Positions 9,670-17,990 of a DNA stretch of 64,000 nucleotides are shown one piece after another (the stretch's first letter is position 1; the number at the start of each line of letters is the position of its first letter). Under the pieces are notes generated by a model. It saw nothing but the letters and a program-made list of their open reading frames with translations, was not told where the DNA came from and did no database searches. A program made the translations under genes and the position numbers. The stretch comes from Pseudomonas sp. MYb118 (GTDB lineage Bacteria > Pseudomonadota > Gammaproteobacteria > Pseudomonadales > Pseudomonadaceae), in NCBI RefSeq assembly GCF_040947875.1, contig NZ_JBFRXN010000003.1, positions 558,001 to 622,000 of the forward strand, in the 5' to 3' direction.

Positions 9670-11967
9670 ATGTCGTATCGCGTCGTCATCGGCAGTGTAT
9701 TGCTGCTTTTAAGCTGGGGCGCCGTGGCGCAGGGCCTGCCGGCCTCGCCGGGAATTTCCTATACCCGCGATATCCAACCGATCTTCACCGAGAAGTGCGT
9801 GGCCTGCCATGCCTGCTACGACTCCGCCTGCCAGCTCAACCTGGGCAGTGGCGAAGGTGCGGCACGGGGCGCGAGCAAATCGCCGGTCTACGACGGTGAG
9901 CGCACCCAGGCAGCGACGCCTACCCGGCTGTTTTATGACGCCACCGGCAAGCGTGCCTGGCAGCAGAAGGGCTTCTATTCAGTGCTTGATGCCCAGGGCA
10001 GCCAGGCAGCACTGATGGCGCGGATGCTCGAATTCGGCCACAAAACGCCGTTGCAGCCCAATGCCAAGCTGCCGGAAGACATCGTCCTGGGCCTGAACCG
10101 CGAAAACACCTGCGCCATGCCGACCGAGTTCGACACCTACGCCAGCAGCCATCCGGGGCAAGGCATGCCGCTGGCTGTCACCGGCCTGACCGACCAACAG
10201 TACCAGACGCTGCAACGCTGGCTGGCGTCCGGTGCACCTATTGATGAAAAGGGCCTGGTGCCCAGCGCCAAGGAAGCCATGCAGGTGGTGCAGTGGGAGA
10301 ACCTGCTCAACGCCCCAGGTGCCCGCGAGAGCCTCGTGGGCCGCTGGTTGTACGAGCACTGGTTCCTTGCGCATATCTATTTCAAGGACGGCGAGCCCGG
10401 GCATTTCTTCCAGTGGGTGCGTTCGCGCACGCCGACCGGCCAGCCCATCGACGTGATCAACACTCGTCGCCCCAACGACGATCCCGGTACGGTGTTCTAC
10501 TACCGGCTGTGGCCGGTGCAGGGCGTGATCGTGCACAAGACCCACATCACCTATCCGCTGAGCGCGGCGAAGATGGCGCGGGTCAAGAGCCTGTTCTACA
10601 ACGGCCACTGGCAGGTCAATGCCTTGCCGGGCTATGGGCCGGAGCGTCGGGCCAACCCGTTCGCCACCTTCGAGGCCATCCCGGCCCAGGCGCGCTACCA
10701 GTTCATGCTCGATAACGCCGAATACTTCGTGGATACCTTCATTCGTGGCCCGGTGTGCCGCGGGCAGATTGCCACGGACGTGATTCGCGACAACTTCTGG
10801 GCCCTGTTCCAGGCACCGGAGCACGACCTGTACATCACTGACCCGAATTATCGCGGCCAGGCCACGCCTTTGTTGGCGATGCCGGGACAGAACGACGATG
10901 TCGGCAGCGTCCTGAGCCTGTGGCACGACTACCGCGACAAACGCAACGAATACGAAGCCCTGCGCCGTGACAGCTACGCCGACCTGCCGGCGCCGAGCTG
11001 GTCGACCCTGTGGGCAGGCAACGACAACGCGCTGTTGAGCATCTTCCGCCATTTCGACAGCGCCGCCGTGACCAAGGGCCTGATCGGCGAAGTGCCACAG
11101 ACGATGTGGTTGTTCGACTATCCGCTGCTGGAGCGCACCTATTACCAGCTGGCGGTGAACTTCGACGTGTTCGGCAACGTGTCCCACCAGGCGCAGACGC
11201 GCCTGTACTTCGATTTGATCCGAAACGGCGCCGAGCTGAACTTCCTGCGTCTGATGCCGGCCGATTCGCGCGAGGGTTACCTCGACGACTGGTACCAGAA
11301 CAGCGGCAAGATCAAGATGTGGATGGACTACGAGGACATCGACGACGACAAGCCCACGGCGCTGAAACTCGATGCCAAGGACCCCAAGTACGATTTCGCC
11401 CAGCAATTGCTGGTGCGTTATGGCGAGCTGAACGCTAAGCCGGACCCGATCAACCGCTGCGACGGCGCCTATTGCTCGCGTCCCAACATCGACCCCGAGC
11501 TGCAGAGTGCCGAACAGGTATTGAGCCGCCTGACCTCGCGTCCGGCCGCCGGGCTGAAAGTCATCGACCAGTTGCCGGAAGCCACCATGCTGCGCATCGA
11601 GACCAGTCATGGCAAACGCGAGGTCTACAGCCTGCTGCGCAACCGCGCCCATAGCAACGTGGCGTTCCTGCTCGGCGAGTCGCTGCGCTATCAGCCGGGC
11701 CTGGATACCCTGACGATCTTCCCGGGCGTGCTCAGCAGCTACCCGAACTTCATGTTCAACATTCCCGCCGCCCAGGTGCCGGCATTTGTCGAGGCCATGG
11801 AAAACGCCAAGGACGCCAATCGTTTCGAGAAAATCGTCGAACGTTGGGGCATCCGCCGCAGTCATCCGCAATTCTGGTTCTATTTCCATGATCTGAGCCA
11901 GTACCTGCACGAGACCGACCCGGTGGAAGAGGGCGTGCTGGACATGAATCGCTACGAGAATCTTTGA
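9670..11967 (+). CDS. cti: Fatty acid cis/trans isomerase
   Basis: A 765-residue protein. It starts at ATG 9670 because the product then opens with a clean signal peptide (VVIGSVLLLLSWGAVAQG); the frame extends upstream to 9580 without a secretion signal. Soon after cleavage comes the c-type haem motif CVACH in 'EKCVACHACYDSAC', characteristic of Cti. This periplasmic enzyme converts cis-unsaturated membrane fatty acids to trans under solvent or heat stress in Pseudomonas and Vibrio. It is divergent from metH. A possible promoter (TTGGTG, 15 bp, TACAAT at about 9613-9638) lies just upstream. The length fits the family. Confidence 0.95.
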   Translation: MSYRVVIGSVLLLLSWGAVAQGLPASPGISYTRDIQPIFTEKCVACHACYDSACQLNLGSGEGAARGASKSPVYDGERTQAATPTRLFYDATGKRAWQQKGFYSVLDAQGSQAALMARMLEFGHKTPLQPNAKLPEDIVLGLNRENTCAMPTEFDTYASSHPGQGMPLAVTGLTDQQYQTLQRWLASGAPIDEKGLVPSAKEAMQVVQWENLLNAPGARESLVGRWLYEHWFLAHIYFKDGEPGHFFQWVRSRTPTGQPIDVINTRRPNDDPGTVFYYRLWPVQGVIVHKTHITYPLSAAKMARVKSLFYNGHWQVNALPGYGPERRANPFATFEAIPAQARYQFMLDNAEYFVDTFIRGPVCRGQIATDVIRDNFWALFQAPEHDLYITDPNYRGQATPLLAMPGQNDDVGSVLSLWHDYRDKRNEYEALRRDSYADLPAPSWSTLWAGNDNALLSIFRHFDSAAVTKGLIGEVPQTMWLFDYPLLERTYYQLAVNFDVFGNVSHQAQTRLYFDLIRNGAELNFLRLMPADSREGYLDDWYQNSGKIKMWMDYEDIDDDKPTALKLDAKDPKYDFAQQLLVRYGELNAKPDPINRCDGAYCSRPNIDPELQSAEQVLSRLTSRPAAGLKVIDQLPEATMLRIETSHGKREVYSLLRNRAHSNVAFLLGESLRYQPGLDTLTIFPGVLSSYPNFMFNIPAAQVPAFVEAMENAKDANRFEKIVERWGIRRSHPQFWFYFHDLSQYLHETDPVEEGVLDMNRYENL

Positions 11968-12018
11968 TCGACTTTTGCCGGGGCGGTGGTGTCGGATTTC
12001 ATAGACACTGCCAAACCT

Positions 12019-12104
12019 CTGTGGGAGCGAGCCTGCTCGCGATGGGTTATCTGTGACATCGGTGTCGACTGACACACCATCGCGAGCAGGCTCGCTCCCA
12101 CAGA
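12019..12104. repeat. REP inverted pair
   Basis: CTGTGGGAGCGAGCCTGCTC at 12019 and its inverted copy ending at about 12104, between cti and the acyltransferase gene. Confidence 0.9.
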
Positions 12105-12126
12105 GGCTCAGCCGGAGAGCCCATCA

Positions 12127-13162
12127 ATGTTGATTTCGGTACAGGCCCTGCGCGCCCTCGCGGCCTGGATGGTGGTCTGCCACCACTTCATGCAGATTTT
12201 CTTCGACTTCAAGGCCCGAGGCCCGATTGGCCAGTTGTTCATCGACAAGGGCGCGGTGGGTGTCGATGTGTTCTTTGTCATCAGCGGCCTGGTGATCTTC
12301 CTGTCCACCCAGGGCAAGTCGCTGCCGCCGGGGCGTTTCCTGCTGTATTCGATTGTTTCGCATCGTGCCGGCGTACTGGCTGTACACGGCGCTGATGGCG
12401 CTGCTGGTGGTGTTCGCCCAGCCGGTGTTGCCGGACCAGACGGTCGACTGGTCGCATTTCCTCTTGTCCCTGCTGTTTATCCCGACGCAGAACCCCGGCG
12501 GCTACGGGATCTATCCGACGCTGAACGTTGGCTGGACACTCAACTACGAAATGCTGTTCTACCTGCTGTTCGCCTGGGCGCTGCTGTTCCGCCGGCAATG
12601 GCGGCTGCTGATCGTCGCCGCGCTGCTGTTCGCCGTGTGCCAGGCATGGACCGGCTACGGCTGGATCAGCGGGTTCTACCGCTCGGACATCGTCTACGAG
12701 TTCCTGCTGGGCATGGCCATCGGCATGATGTACCGCAGGGGCTGGATCAAGCCGGGCTTGAGTCTGCCGCTGCTGGGCATCGGCGTTGCGCTGCTGGCGA
12801 TCTACTACCTGCCACCGAACCCGCGGTTTTTCGCCTGGGGCCTGCCCAGTGCGGTGCTGGTCATGGCGTGCATGGCGCTGGAACGCTTCTTCGAGAAGCG
12901 TCGGTTGCTGAAATGGCTCGGCGACTGTTCCTACTCGGTGTACCTGATGCACGTGCTGGTGTTGTCAGCGGGAGGTTTTATCGCACAACGTTACGGGGTA
13001 AACCCCTACGTGATGTTCGCGGTGTGCGTGGCAGCGATTGCCGTGGGGTCGTGGGCAAGTTACGAATGGGTGGAAAAATGCAGCTATCGGTGGCTAAAAC
13101 AGCGGATCGACGGCCTACAGCGAGAGGAAAATGACGGTAGTCTTTCCCGACAAAAATACTAG
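12127..13162 (+). pseudogene. Acyltransferase-3 family membrane protein, frameshifted
   Basis: The first frame (ATG 12127, after GGAGA) gives the start of an acyltransferase-3/OafA-type protein: 'LRALAAWMVVCHHFMQIFF' with the conserved HH, then 'VFFVISGLVIF'. It loses sense after GRFLLYS. The second frame resumes with RLFRIVPAYWLYT at 12350 and runs to TAA at 13160-13162 with several membrane helices and YSVYLMHVLVL near the end. Removing one T from the TT at 12348-12349 restores a continuous protein of about 345 residues. Such proteins O-acylate cell-surface sugars from the inner membrane. I cannot tell a true mutation from a read error. Confidence 0.8.
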
Positions 13163-13166
13163 GACT

Positions 13167-13194
13167 TTGTACGGCGCGATGATTGGCGTAAACT
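13167..13194 (+). promoter_or_regulatory. Candidate sigma-70 promoter for nfuA
   Basis: TTGTAC (13167-13172) and TAAACT (13189-13194) are separated by 16 bp and lie 26 bp before the nfuA start. This is a plausible promoter by eye only. Confidence 0.35.
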
Positions 13195-13210
13195 GCGCCC
13201 AAGCCTGTGA

Positions 13211-13804
<594 letters not shown>

Positions 13805-13822
13805 GGTGTTCGCTGCGGCATG

Positions 13823-13855
13823 AAAAAACGGCGCCCCGTGAGCGCCGTTTTTTTA
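13823..13855 (+). terminator. Rho-independent terminator of nfuA
   Basis: The stem AACGGCG...CGCCGTT, with a short loop, is followed by seven T. It lies 18 bp past the nfuA stop. The A-run on its left side makes it potentially bidirectional. Confidence 0.9.
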
Positions 13856-13874
13856 TGGGTGAAATTCGAGGGCC

Positions 13875-13948
13875 CCATCGCGGGCAAGCCCGCTCCCACA
13901 TTGGATGGGTGAACGCAGGCCTATTGTGGGAGCGAGCCTGCTCGCGAG
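13875..13948. repeat. REP inverted pair (opposite arrangement)
   Basis: A unit ending in CTCCCACA (13875-13900) is followed by a unit starting TGTGGGAG (to 13948), the reverse order of most pairs here. It lies just past the cobM stop. Confidence 0.85.
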
Positions 13949-13954
13949 ATGTTC

Positions 13955-14701
13955 TCAAGGGCGATACAAATGCGCATGCCCAGCCCGATACAACGACGAC
14001 TCACTGAACTGCTCACTGCCCAGCACCCGCCCAACCAGGATCAACGCCGTACGCCGAAACCCCTTGGCCTCGACCTTCGCCGCGATGTCCTCGATCGTCC
14101 CCACCACCCAGTCCTGATCCGGCCAGGTCGCCCGGTGAACCACCGCAATCGGACAATCTGCGCCGTAGTGCGGTAACAGCTCGGCGAGGATCTTCGGCAA
14201 ATGCTTGACCCCCAGATGAATCGCCATGGTCGCCCCATGCTGTGCCAGGCTGGCCAGTTCCTCACCGGCGGGCATTGCCGTCTTGTCGGCGTAGCGGGTC
14301 AGGATCACGCTCTGCGACACATCCGGCAGGGTCAGTTCGGCGCCCAGCAAGGCCGCGCAGGCCGCCGTCGCGGTTACGCCAGGAACGATCTCGAACGGGA
14401 TATCCAGCTCACGCAGGTAGCGAATCTGCTCGCCAATCGCGCCATACAGCGAAGGATCGCCAGAGTGCACCCGCGCCACGTCCTGGCCCTCGGCATGGGC
14501 GGCCTTGATCAGCTCGATGATCTGTTCCAGGTGCAGTTCGGCGCTGTTGACCACCTGTTCGGCGCTGTGGCCCTCCAGCACGGCGGCGGGCACCAGGGAG
14601 CCGGCGTAGATGATCACCGGGCAGCTGCGGATCAGCCGCTGGCCTTTGACGGTGATCAGTTCCGGGTCGCCGGGGCCGGCGCCAATGAAGTAGACGGTCA
14701 T
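13955..14701 (-). CDS. cobM: Precorrin-4 C11-methyltransferase
   Basis: A 248-residue tetrapyrrole methylase with the SAM-binding glycine signature VYFIGAGPGDPELIT at the N-terminus and the second conserved block ARVHSGDPSLYGA. The body matches CobM/CbiF, which methylates precorrin-4 at C11 in the aerobic cobalamin pathway. It is the last gene of the leftward cbtB-cbtA-cobE-cobM arm, 82 bp after cobE, and is probably controlled by the cobalamin riboswitch upstream of cbtB. An REP pair sits just after its stop. Confidence 0.95.
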   Translation of the reverse strand: MTVYFIGAGPGDPELITVKGQRLIRSCPVIIYAGSLVPAAVLEGHSAEQVVNSAELHLEQIIELIKAAHAEGQDVARVHSGDPSLYGAIGEQIRYLRELDIPFEIVPGVTATAACAALLGAELTLPDVSQSVILTRYADKTAMPAGEELASLAQHGATMAIHLGVKHLPKILAELLPHYGADCPIAVVHRATWPDQDWVVGTIEDIAAKVEAKGFRRTALILVGRVLGSEQFSESSLYRAGHAHLYRP

Positions 14702-14783
14702 CGTCGTTTCCTGTCAGAAAAGGGAGCAGGGCAACGCTTCAGATGAAGATTGCTCATGATCGAGGGTGGGGATTATCGGGGTT

Positions 14784-15197
14784 TTACGTGGTACAGGCCA
14801 ATGCCAGGGTGGCCTGGGCGTATTTTTGTCGCGTGATCAGCAGGGAGGCGGGCGTGCCGGCCAGTCGTTCGGCGAGGGCCAGAGCGGCGCTTTCGGCGAC
14901 GCCGTAGCAGCCGGTGCGTTCGAACGCGATTTGCGAATGATGACTGAGCCTGGGCTCAAAGACCGCCAATTGTTCGCTGCTGAAATACGTCAGCGGCAGT
15001 TGCAGCTGCGCGGCCAATTCGAGCAGGCCCGGTTCTTCACGCTTGAGGTCGATGCTGGCCAGGGCCTTGACCTGCCCGAGGCCGATCTGATGCGCCTGGA
15101 GCGCCTGGTCGAGCAGGGCCCGCAGCGTGCTGGCCGGGCAGCCGCGCTGACAGCCCAGGCCGACCACCAGGGTCGGCGCTGTGCTTGGATCGGTCAT
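14784..15197 (-). CDS. cobE: Cobalamin biosynthesis protein CobE
   Basis: A 137-residue protein beginning 'LVVGLGCQRGCPASTLRALL'. This corresponds to the C-terminal domain of CbiG and is the usual form of CobE in Pseudomonas. Its precise role in the aerobic pathway is poorly defined. The start is ATG 15197, which overlaps the cbtA stop by 3 bp (translational coupling). The longer open frame upstream is noncoding overlap with cbtA. The gene lies between cbtA and cobM in the riboswitch-controlled arm. Confidence 0.9.
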   Translation of the reverse strand: MTDPSTAPTLVVGLGCQRGCPASTLRALLDQALQAHQIGLGQVKALASIDLKREEPGLLELAAQLQLPLTYFSSEQLAVFEPRLSHHSQIAFERTGCYGVAESAALALAERLAGTPASLLITRQKYAQATLALACTT

Positions 15198-15898
15198 GCG
15201 TGGTATTGGCCATCGCTCTTGCGGCGGAACAACCAGGCGCTGATCAGGCCCAGGGCCAGCCAGAACGCCACGTTGGTCAGTTGCGAAGCGATCTTGAACT
15301 GCGCTTCCAGGGCTTCTGGTGCGAGCATCGAATGCACTTCCGGCTGCGGCGCGCCAATCACATGCGGCACAGCGATGATTGCCAGGCCCAGCAGCTTCAT
15401 CAGCCAATGCCGACCAAATGCGACCAGGGCAATACCGACGGCGGTGGAGGCGGCTGTGCCGATCCACCACATTTGCCGCTGCGCCAGATCCGCTGCAGCG
15501 GTGCCTGGCAATTCCGGCGGCAAACCGAGGGTCGGGGCGAGGACGAAGGTGGCATAACCGGCCAGGCCCCAGAGCAGGCCCTGGGAAGTCTTGGTCGGTG
15601 CGCGCAGGGTGTAGAGGCCCGCGAGCATCAGGGCGAAACCGACTGCAACCACCAGATTGCCACCGGTGGTGGACAGCACGCGCTGCCAGCCGTCTTCGGG
15701 CTCCCAGGCTTCGGCATCGTGGCTGTGGGCGGCGGTGCCGGCGGCGTGTTCGTGGACTTCGACGGCGGCAGGTTCGGATTTTTCGTAGGTCTCGGCCTGC
15801 AGAATCAGCGGCGAAACCCAAAAGCTTTGCAGCAGGGTCAGCAGCAGGGCGGCCAGCAGGCCGGAAAACCCTGCGGTTTGCGCGATACGCTTGATCAT
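15194..15898 (-). CDS. cbtA: Cobalt transporter subunit CbtA
   Basis: A 234-residue membrane protein starting at ATG 15898 (MIKRIAQTAGFSGLLAALLL). About five hydrophobic helices are visible, with a His-rich periplasmic-type stretch after the first (EVHEHAAGTAAHSHDAE). CbtA with CbtB forms a predicted B12-regulated cobalt importer. It lies 11 bp after cbtB and overlaps cobE. Supplying cobalt to the chelatase encoded by the divergent arm fits the context. Confidence 0.93.
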   Translation of the reverse strand: MIKRIAQTAGFSGLLAALLLTLLQSFWVSPLILQAETYEKSEPAAVEVHEHAAGTAAHSHDAEAWEPEDGWQRVLSTTGGNLVVAVGFALMLAGLYTLRAPTKTSQGLLWGLAGYATFVLAPTLGLPPELPGTAAADLAQRQMWWIGTAASTAVGIALVAFGRHWLMKLLGLAIIAVPHVIGAPQPEVHSMLAPEALEAQFKIASQLTNVAFWLALGLISAWLFRRKSDGQYHA

Positions 15899-15909
15899 GT
15901 CGTCAGGTC

Positions 15910-16104
15910 TCAATGGCACGGGAACGCGGCGCTGTGACGGGTATCGTGGGCAGCGTTGTGCACCGCCTCGATGTGCGAGAAACCGGCGAAGTAGACCAGG
16001 CACGCGCCCAGGATCGACGCGCAGACGGCGGCGGTCAGGCGTTGGGTCAGGGTGGTCGTGGTGGTGCTGGCGGATGTGTGGCCGGTGCTGCTGATGATCG
16101 ACAT
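15910..16104 (-). CDS. cbtB: Cobalt transporter subunit CbtB
   Basis: A 64-residue protein with one transmembrane helix (AAVCASILGACLVYFAGF) and the C-terminal histidine cluster (HIEAVHNAAHDTRHSAAFPCH) that marks CbtB as a metal-binding partner of CbtA. It starts at ATG 16104. It is first in its operon, directly downstream of the minus-strand cobalamin riboswitch. Confidence 0.93.
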   Translation of the reverse strand: MSIISSTGHTSASTTTTTLTQRLTAAVCASILGACLVYFAGFSHIEAVHNAAHDTRHSAAFPCH

Positions 16105-16235
16105 GGCGCTTCCCTCTGTTCTGTCAGGGTGACGGGAGCGCATGCAGGGACCCTGCGTATCGGGCACGCAGAGGTTCGAACAGCGCCCGCCCACCGCGGG
16201 TTTGTTGTTTTCGTGATCGTAACGTCACGTTGTGT

Positions 16236-16432
16236 TGCGGGCCGGTCTCCGGGCTCACGAGGGGCTTGGACCAGAGCCCGAACCTGCAAGAATCGCCTTC
16301 CCATGCCGGTGGCCGGCACAGTGGCTGTGATTCTTCGCTCGCTTACCGTTGCGGGGGCAGCACCGGACTGACATGGCCTTGAGTAAAGCACATGATTCAC
16401 CGGTTTCCCGTTTCACCCTGTGAAGGGCACCC
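16236..16432 (-). ncRNA. Cobalamin riboswitch upstream of cbtB
   Basis: Read on the minus strand, the leader shows the hallmarks of the AdoCbl riboswitch in order: a GGTGAA-type 5' element; GCTGCCCCCGCAACGGTAAG (from 16370 down); the B12-box heart GCCACTG; GGGAAGGCG; and the closing GAGCCCGGAGACCGGCC. It ends about 130 nt before the cbtB start. It is expected to switch off the cobalt-transport/cobE/cobM arm when cobalamin is plentiful. Confidence 0.93.
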
Positions 16433-16493
16433 GTAACAAAGTGTGTAGGAGAGCATGGGGCGGCTTTGCCGTCAATCGAGACCGCGTAGACCC

Positions 16494-16567
16494 CATCGCG
16501 GGCAAGCCCGCTCCTACAGTGGGTCTGCGTTCACCTCCCCCTGTAGGAGCGAGCTTGCTCGCGATGG
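16494..16567. repeat. REP inverted pair between the two riboswitches
   Basis: A unit ending in CTCCTACAG (16494-16519) is followed by CTGTAGGAGCGAGCTTGCTC (from 16551). It lies between the two divergent cobalamin riboswitch leaders. The rest of the 16105-16925 gap is riboswitch leader sequence. Confidence 0.88.
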
Positions 16568-16628
16568 CGTCCGACCTGCCAGCACAAGAATTTGACCCGC
16601 CCCAACACGATGCGTAGCCTTGTCCCCA

Positions 16629-16816
16629 CGAGGTTCTTCGCCATTGGCGAAGCTAAGAAGGGAACGCGGTCGATGCCGCGGCTGCCCCCGCAACTGTGAA
16701 CGGTGATGTTCGCTGCCACGCCACTGCAAACCCTGCACAACGGGTTCGCGGGAAGGCGCAGCGAATGCCGGGCCCATCGCCCGGCACACTGTCAGCCAGG
16801 AGACCTGCCTCGAAAC
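16629..16816 (+). ncRNA. Cobalamin riboswitch upstream of cobW
   Basis: The plus strand carries a GAGGTTC 5' element, AAGAAGGGAACGCGGT, GCGGCTGCCCCCGCAACTGT, the GCCACTGC box, GGGAAGGCG, and the 3' GTCAGCCAGGAGACCTGCC. All are in canonical order, ending about 110 nt before cobW. It should repress the cobW-cobN-chelatase operon in response to adenosylcobalamin. Confidence 0.95.
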
Positions 16817-16925
16817 AGATTCTCACTACAACCGGGCGGGGTGATCCGGTGGCGAAATGCTTGCGCGCACTTGGATTGCAGCGCTCGTCGTCCCGTATGC
16901 CCGCCACCTTGCCAAAGGGCATCCG

Positions 16926-17987
16926 ATGAAAACACTGGCCAAACTCCCCGTCACCATCGTCACCGGCTTCCTCGGCTCGGGCAAGACCACCTTGCTGCGG
17001 CACATGCTCGACAACGCCGAAGGCCGGCGCATCGCGGTGATCGTTAACGAATTCGGCGAGCTGGGCATTGATGGCGAAATCCTCAAGCAATGCTCCATCG
17101 GCTGCACCGAGGAAGAAGCCGTGGGCCGCGTGTTCGAACTGGCCAACGGTTGCCTGTGCTGTACCGTCCAGGAGGAGTTCTTCCCGGTGATGCGCGAACT
17201 GGTAGCGCGCCGTGGCGATCTGGACCACATCCTCATCGAAACCAGCGGCCTGGCCTTGCCCAAACCGCTGGTGCAAGCCTTCCAGTGGCCGGAAATCCGC
17301 AGCGCCTGCACAGTTGATGCGGTGATCACCGTAGTCGACAGTCCGGCCGTGGCCGCCGGCACCTTTGCCGCATTCCCCGATCAAGTGGACGCCCAGCGCA
17401 AGCTCGATCCGAACCTGGATCACGAGTCGCCGCTGCACGAACTGTTCGCCGACCAACTGGCCAGCGCCGACCTGGTGATCCTCAACAAGGCTGACCTGAT
17501 CAACGCCGAAGACCTGGCTCGTGTGCGCCAGGAAGTCGCCGAGGAACTGCCGCCAGCGGTGAAGATCATCGAAGCCAGCAGCGGTCGTCTGCCGCTGGAT
17601 GTGCTGATCGGCCTGGGCGCCGGTTCTGAGGAGCACATCGACAGCCGCCACAGCCACCACGATCACCACCACGAAGGTGAGGACGATCACGACCACGACG
17701 CGTTCGACTCCATCTCCATCGAGCTGCCCCAGGCCGACGAAAGCCTGTTGCTCGATGCGCTGACCCAGTTGGTGGTGCAGCACGACATCCTGCGGGTCAA
17801 GGGTTTCGCGGCGATCCCGAACAAGCCGATGCGCCTGCTGATCCAGGGCGTGGGCACGCGTTTCGACAAGCACTTCGACCGTAAGTGGAACAGCGACGAA
17901 GCGCGCACCACGCGCCTGGTGCTGATCGGCCAGGAGCTGGACGCGGCGAAACTCGAAGCGCAGCTGCGCGCCGCGCTCAGCGTTTAA
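16926..17987 (+). CDS. cobW: Cobalamin biosynthesis GTPase CobW (COG0523)
   Basis: A 353-residue metallochaperone-type GTPase. It has the P-loop [11 protein letters not shown] near residues 13-23, the metal-binding CLCC motif in 'ANGCLCCTVQEEF', NKADL as the guanine-specificity motif, and a His/Asp-rich loop (SHHDHHHEGEDDHDHD) before the CobW C-terminal domain. I chose ATG 16926 because it gives the family N-terminus 'LAKLPVTIVTGFLGSGK'. An upstream in-frame ATG at 16857 would add 23 atypical residues. CobW is thought to deliver cobalt to the CobN chelatase, which is encoded 3 bp downstream. The riboswitch above probably controls it. Confidence 0.95.
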   Translation: MKTLAKLPVTIVTGFLGSGKTTLLRHMLDNAEGRRIAVIVNEFGELGIDGEILKQCSIGCTEEEAVGRVFELANGCLCCTVQEEFFPVMRELVARRGDLDHILIETSGLALPKPLVQAFQWPEIRSACTVDAVITVVDSPAVAAGTFAAFPDQVDAQRKLDPNLDHESPLHELFADQLASADLVILNKADLINAEDLARVRQEVAEELPPAVKIIEASSGRLPLDVLIGLGAGSEEHIDSRHSHHDHHHEGEDDHDHDAFDSISIELPQADESLLLDALTQLVVQHDILRVKGFAAIPNKPMRLLIQGVGTRFDKHFDRKWNSDEARTTRLVLIGQELDAAKLEAQLRAALSV

Positions 17988-17990
17988 CCC

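Noticed and set aside
14784..15821. A 345-codon minus-strand frame as the start of cobE
   Set aside because: Its upstream two-thirds overlaps cbtA in another frame and is Arg-rich noise. The CobE sequence begins at ATG 15197.
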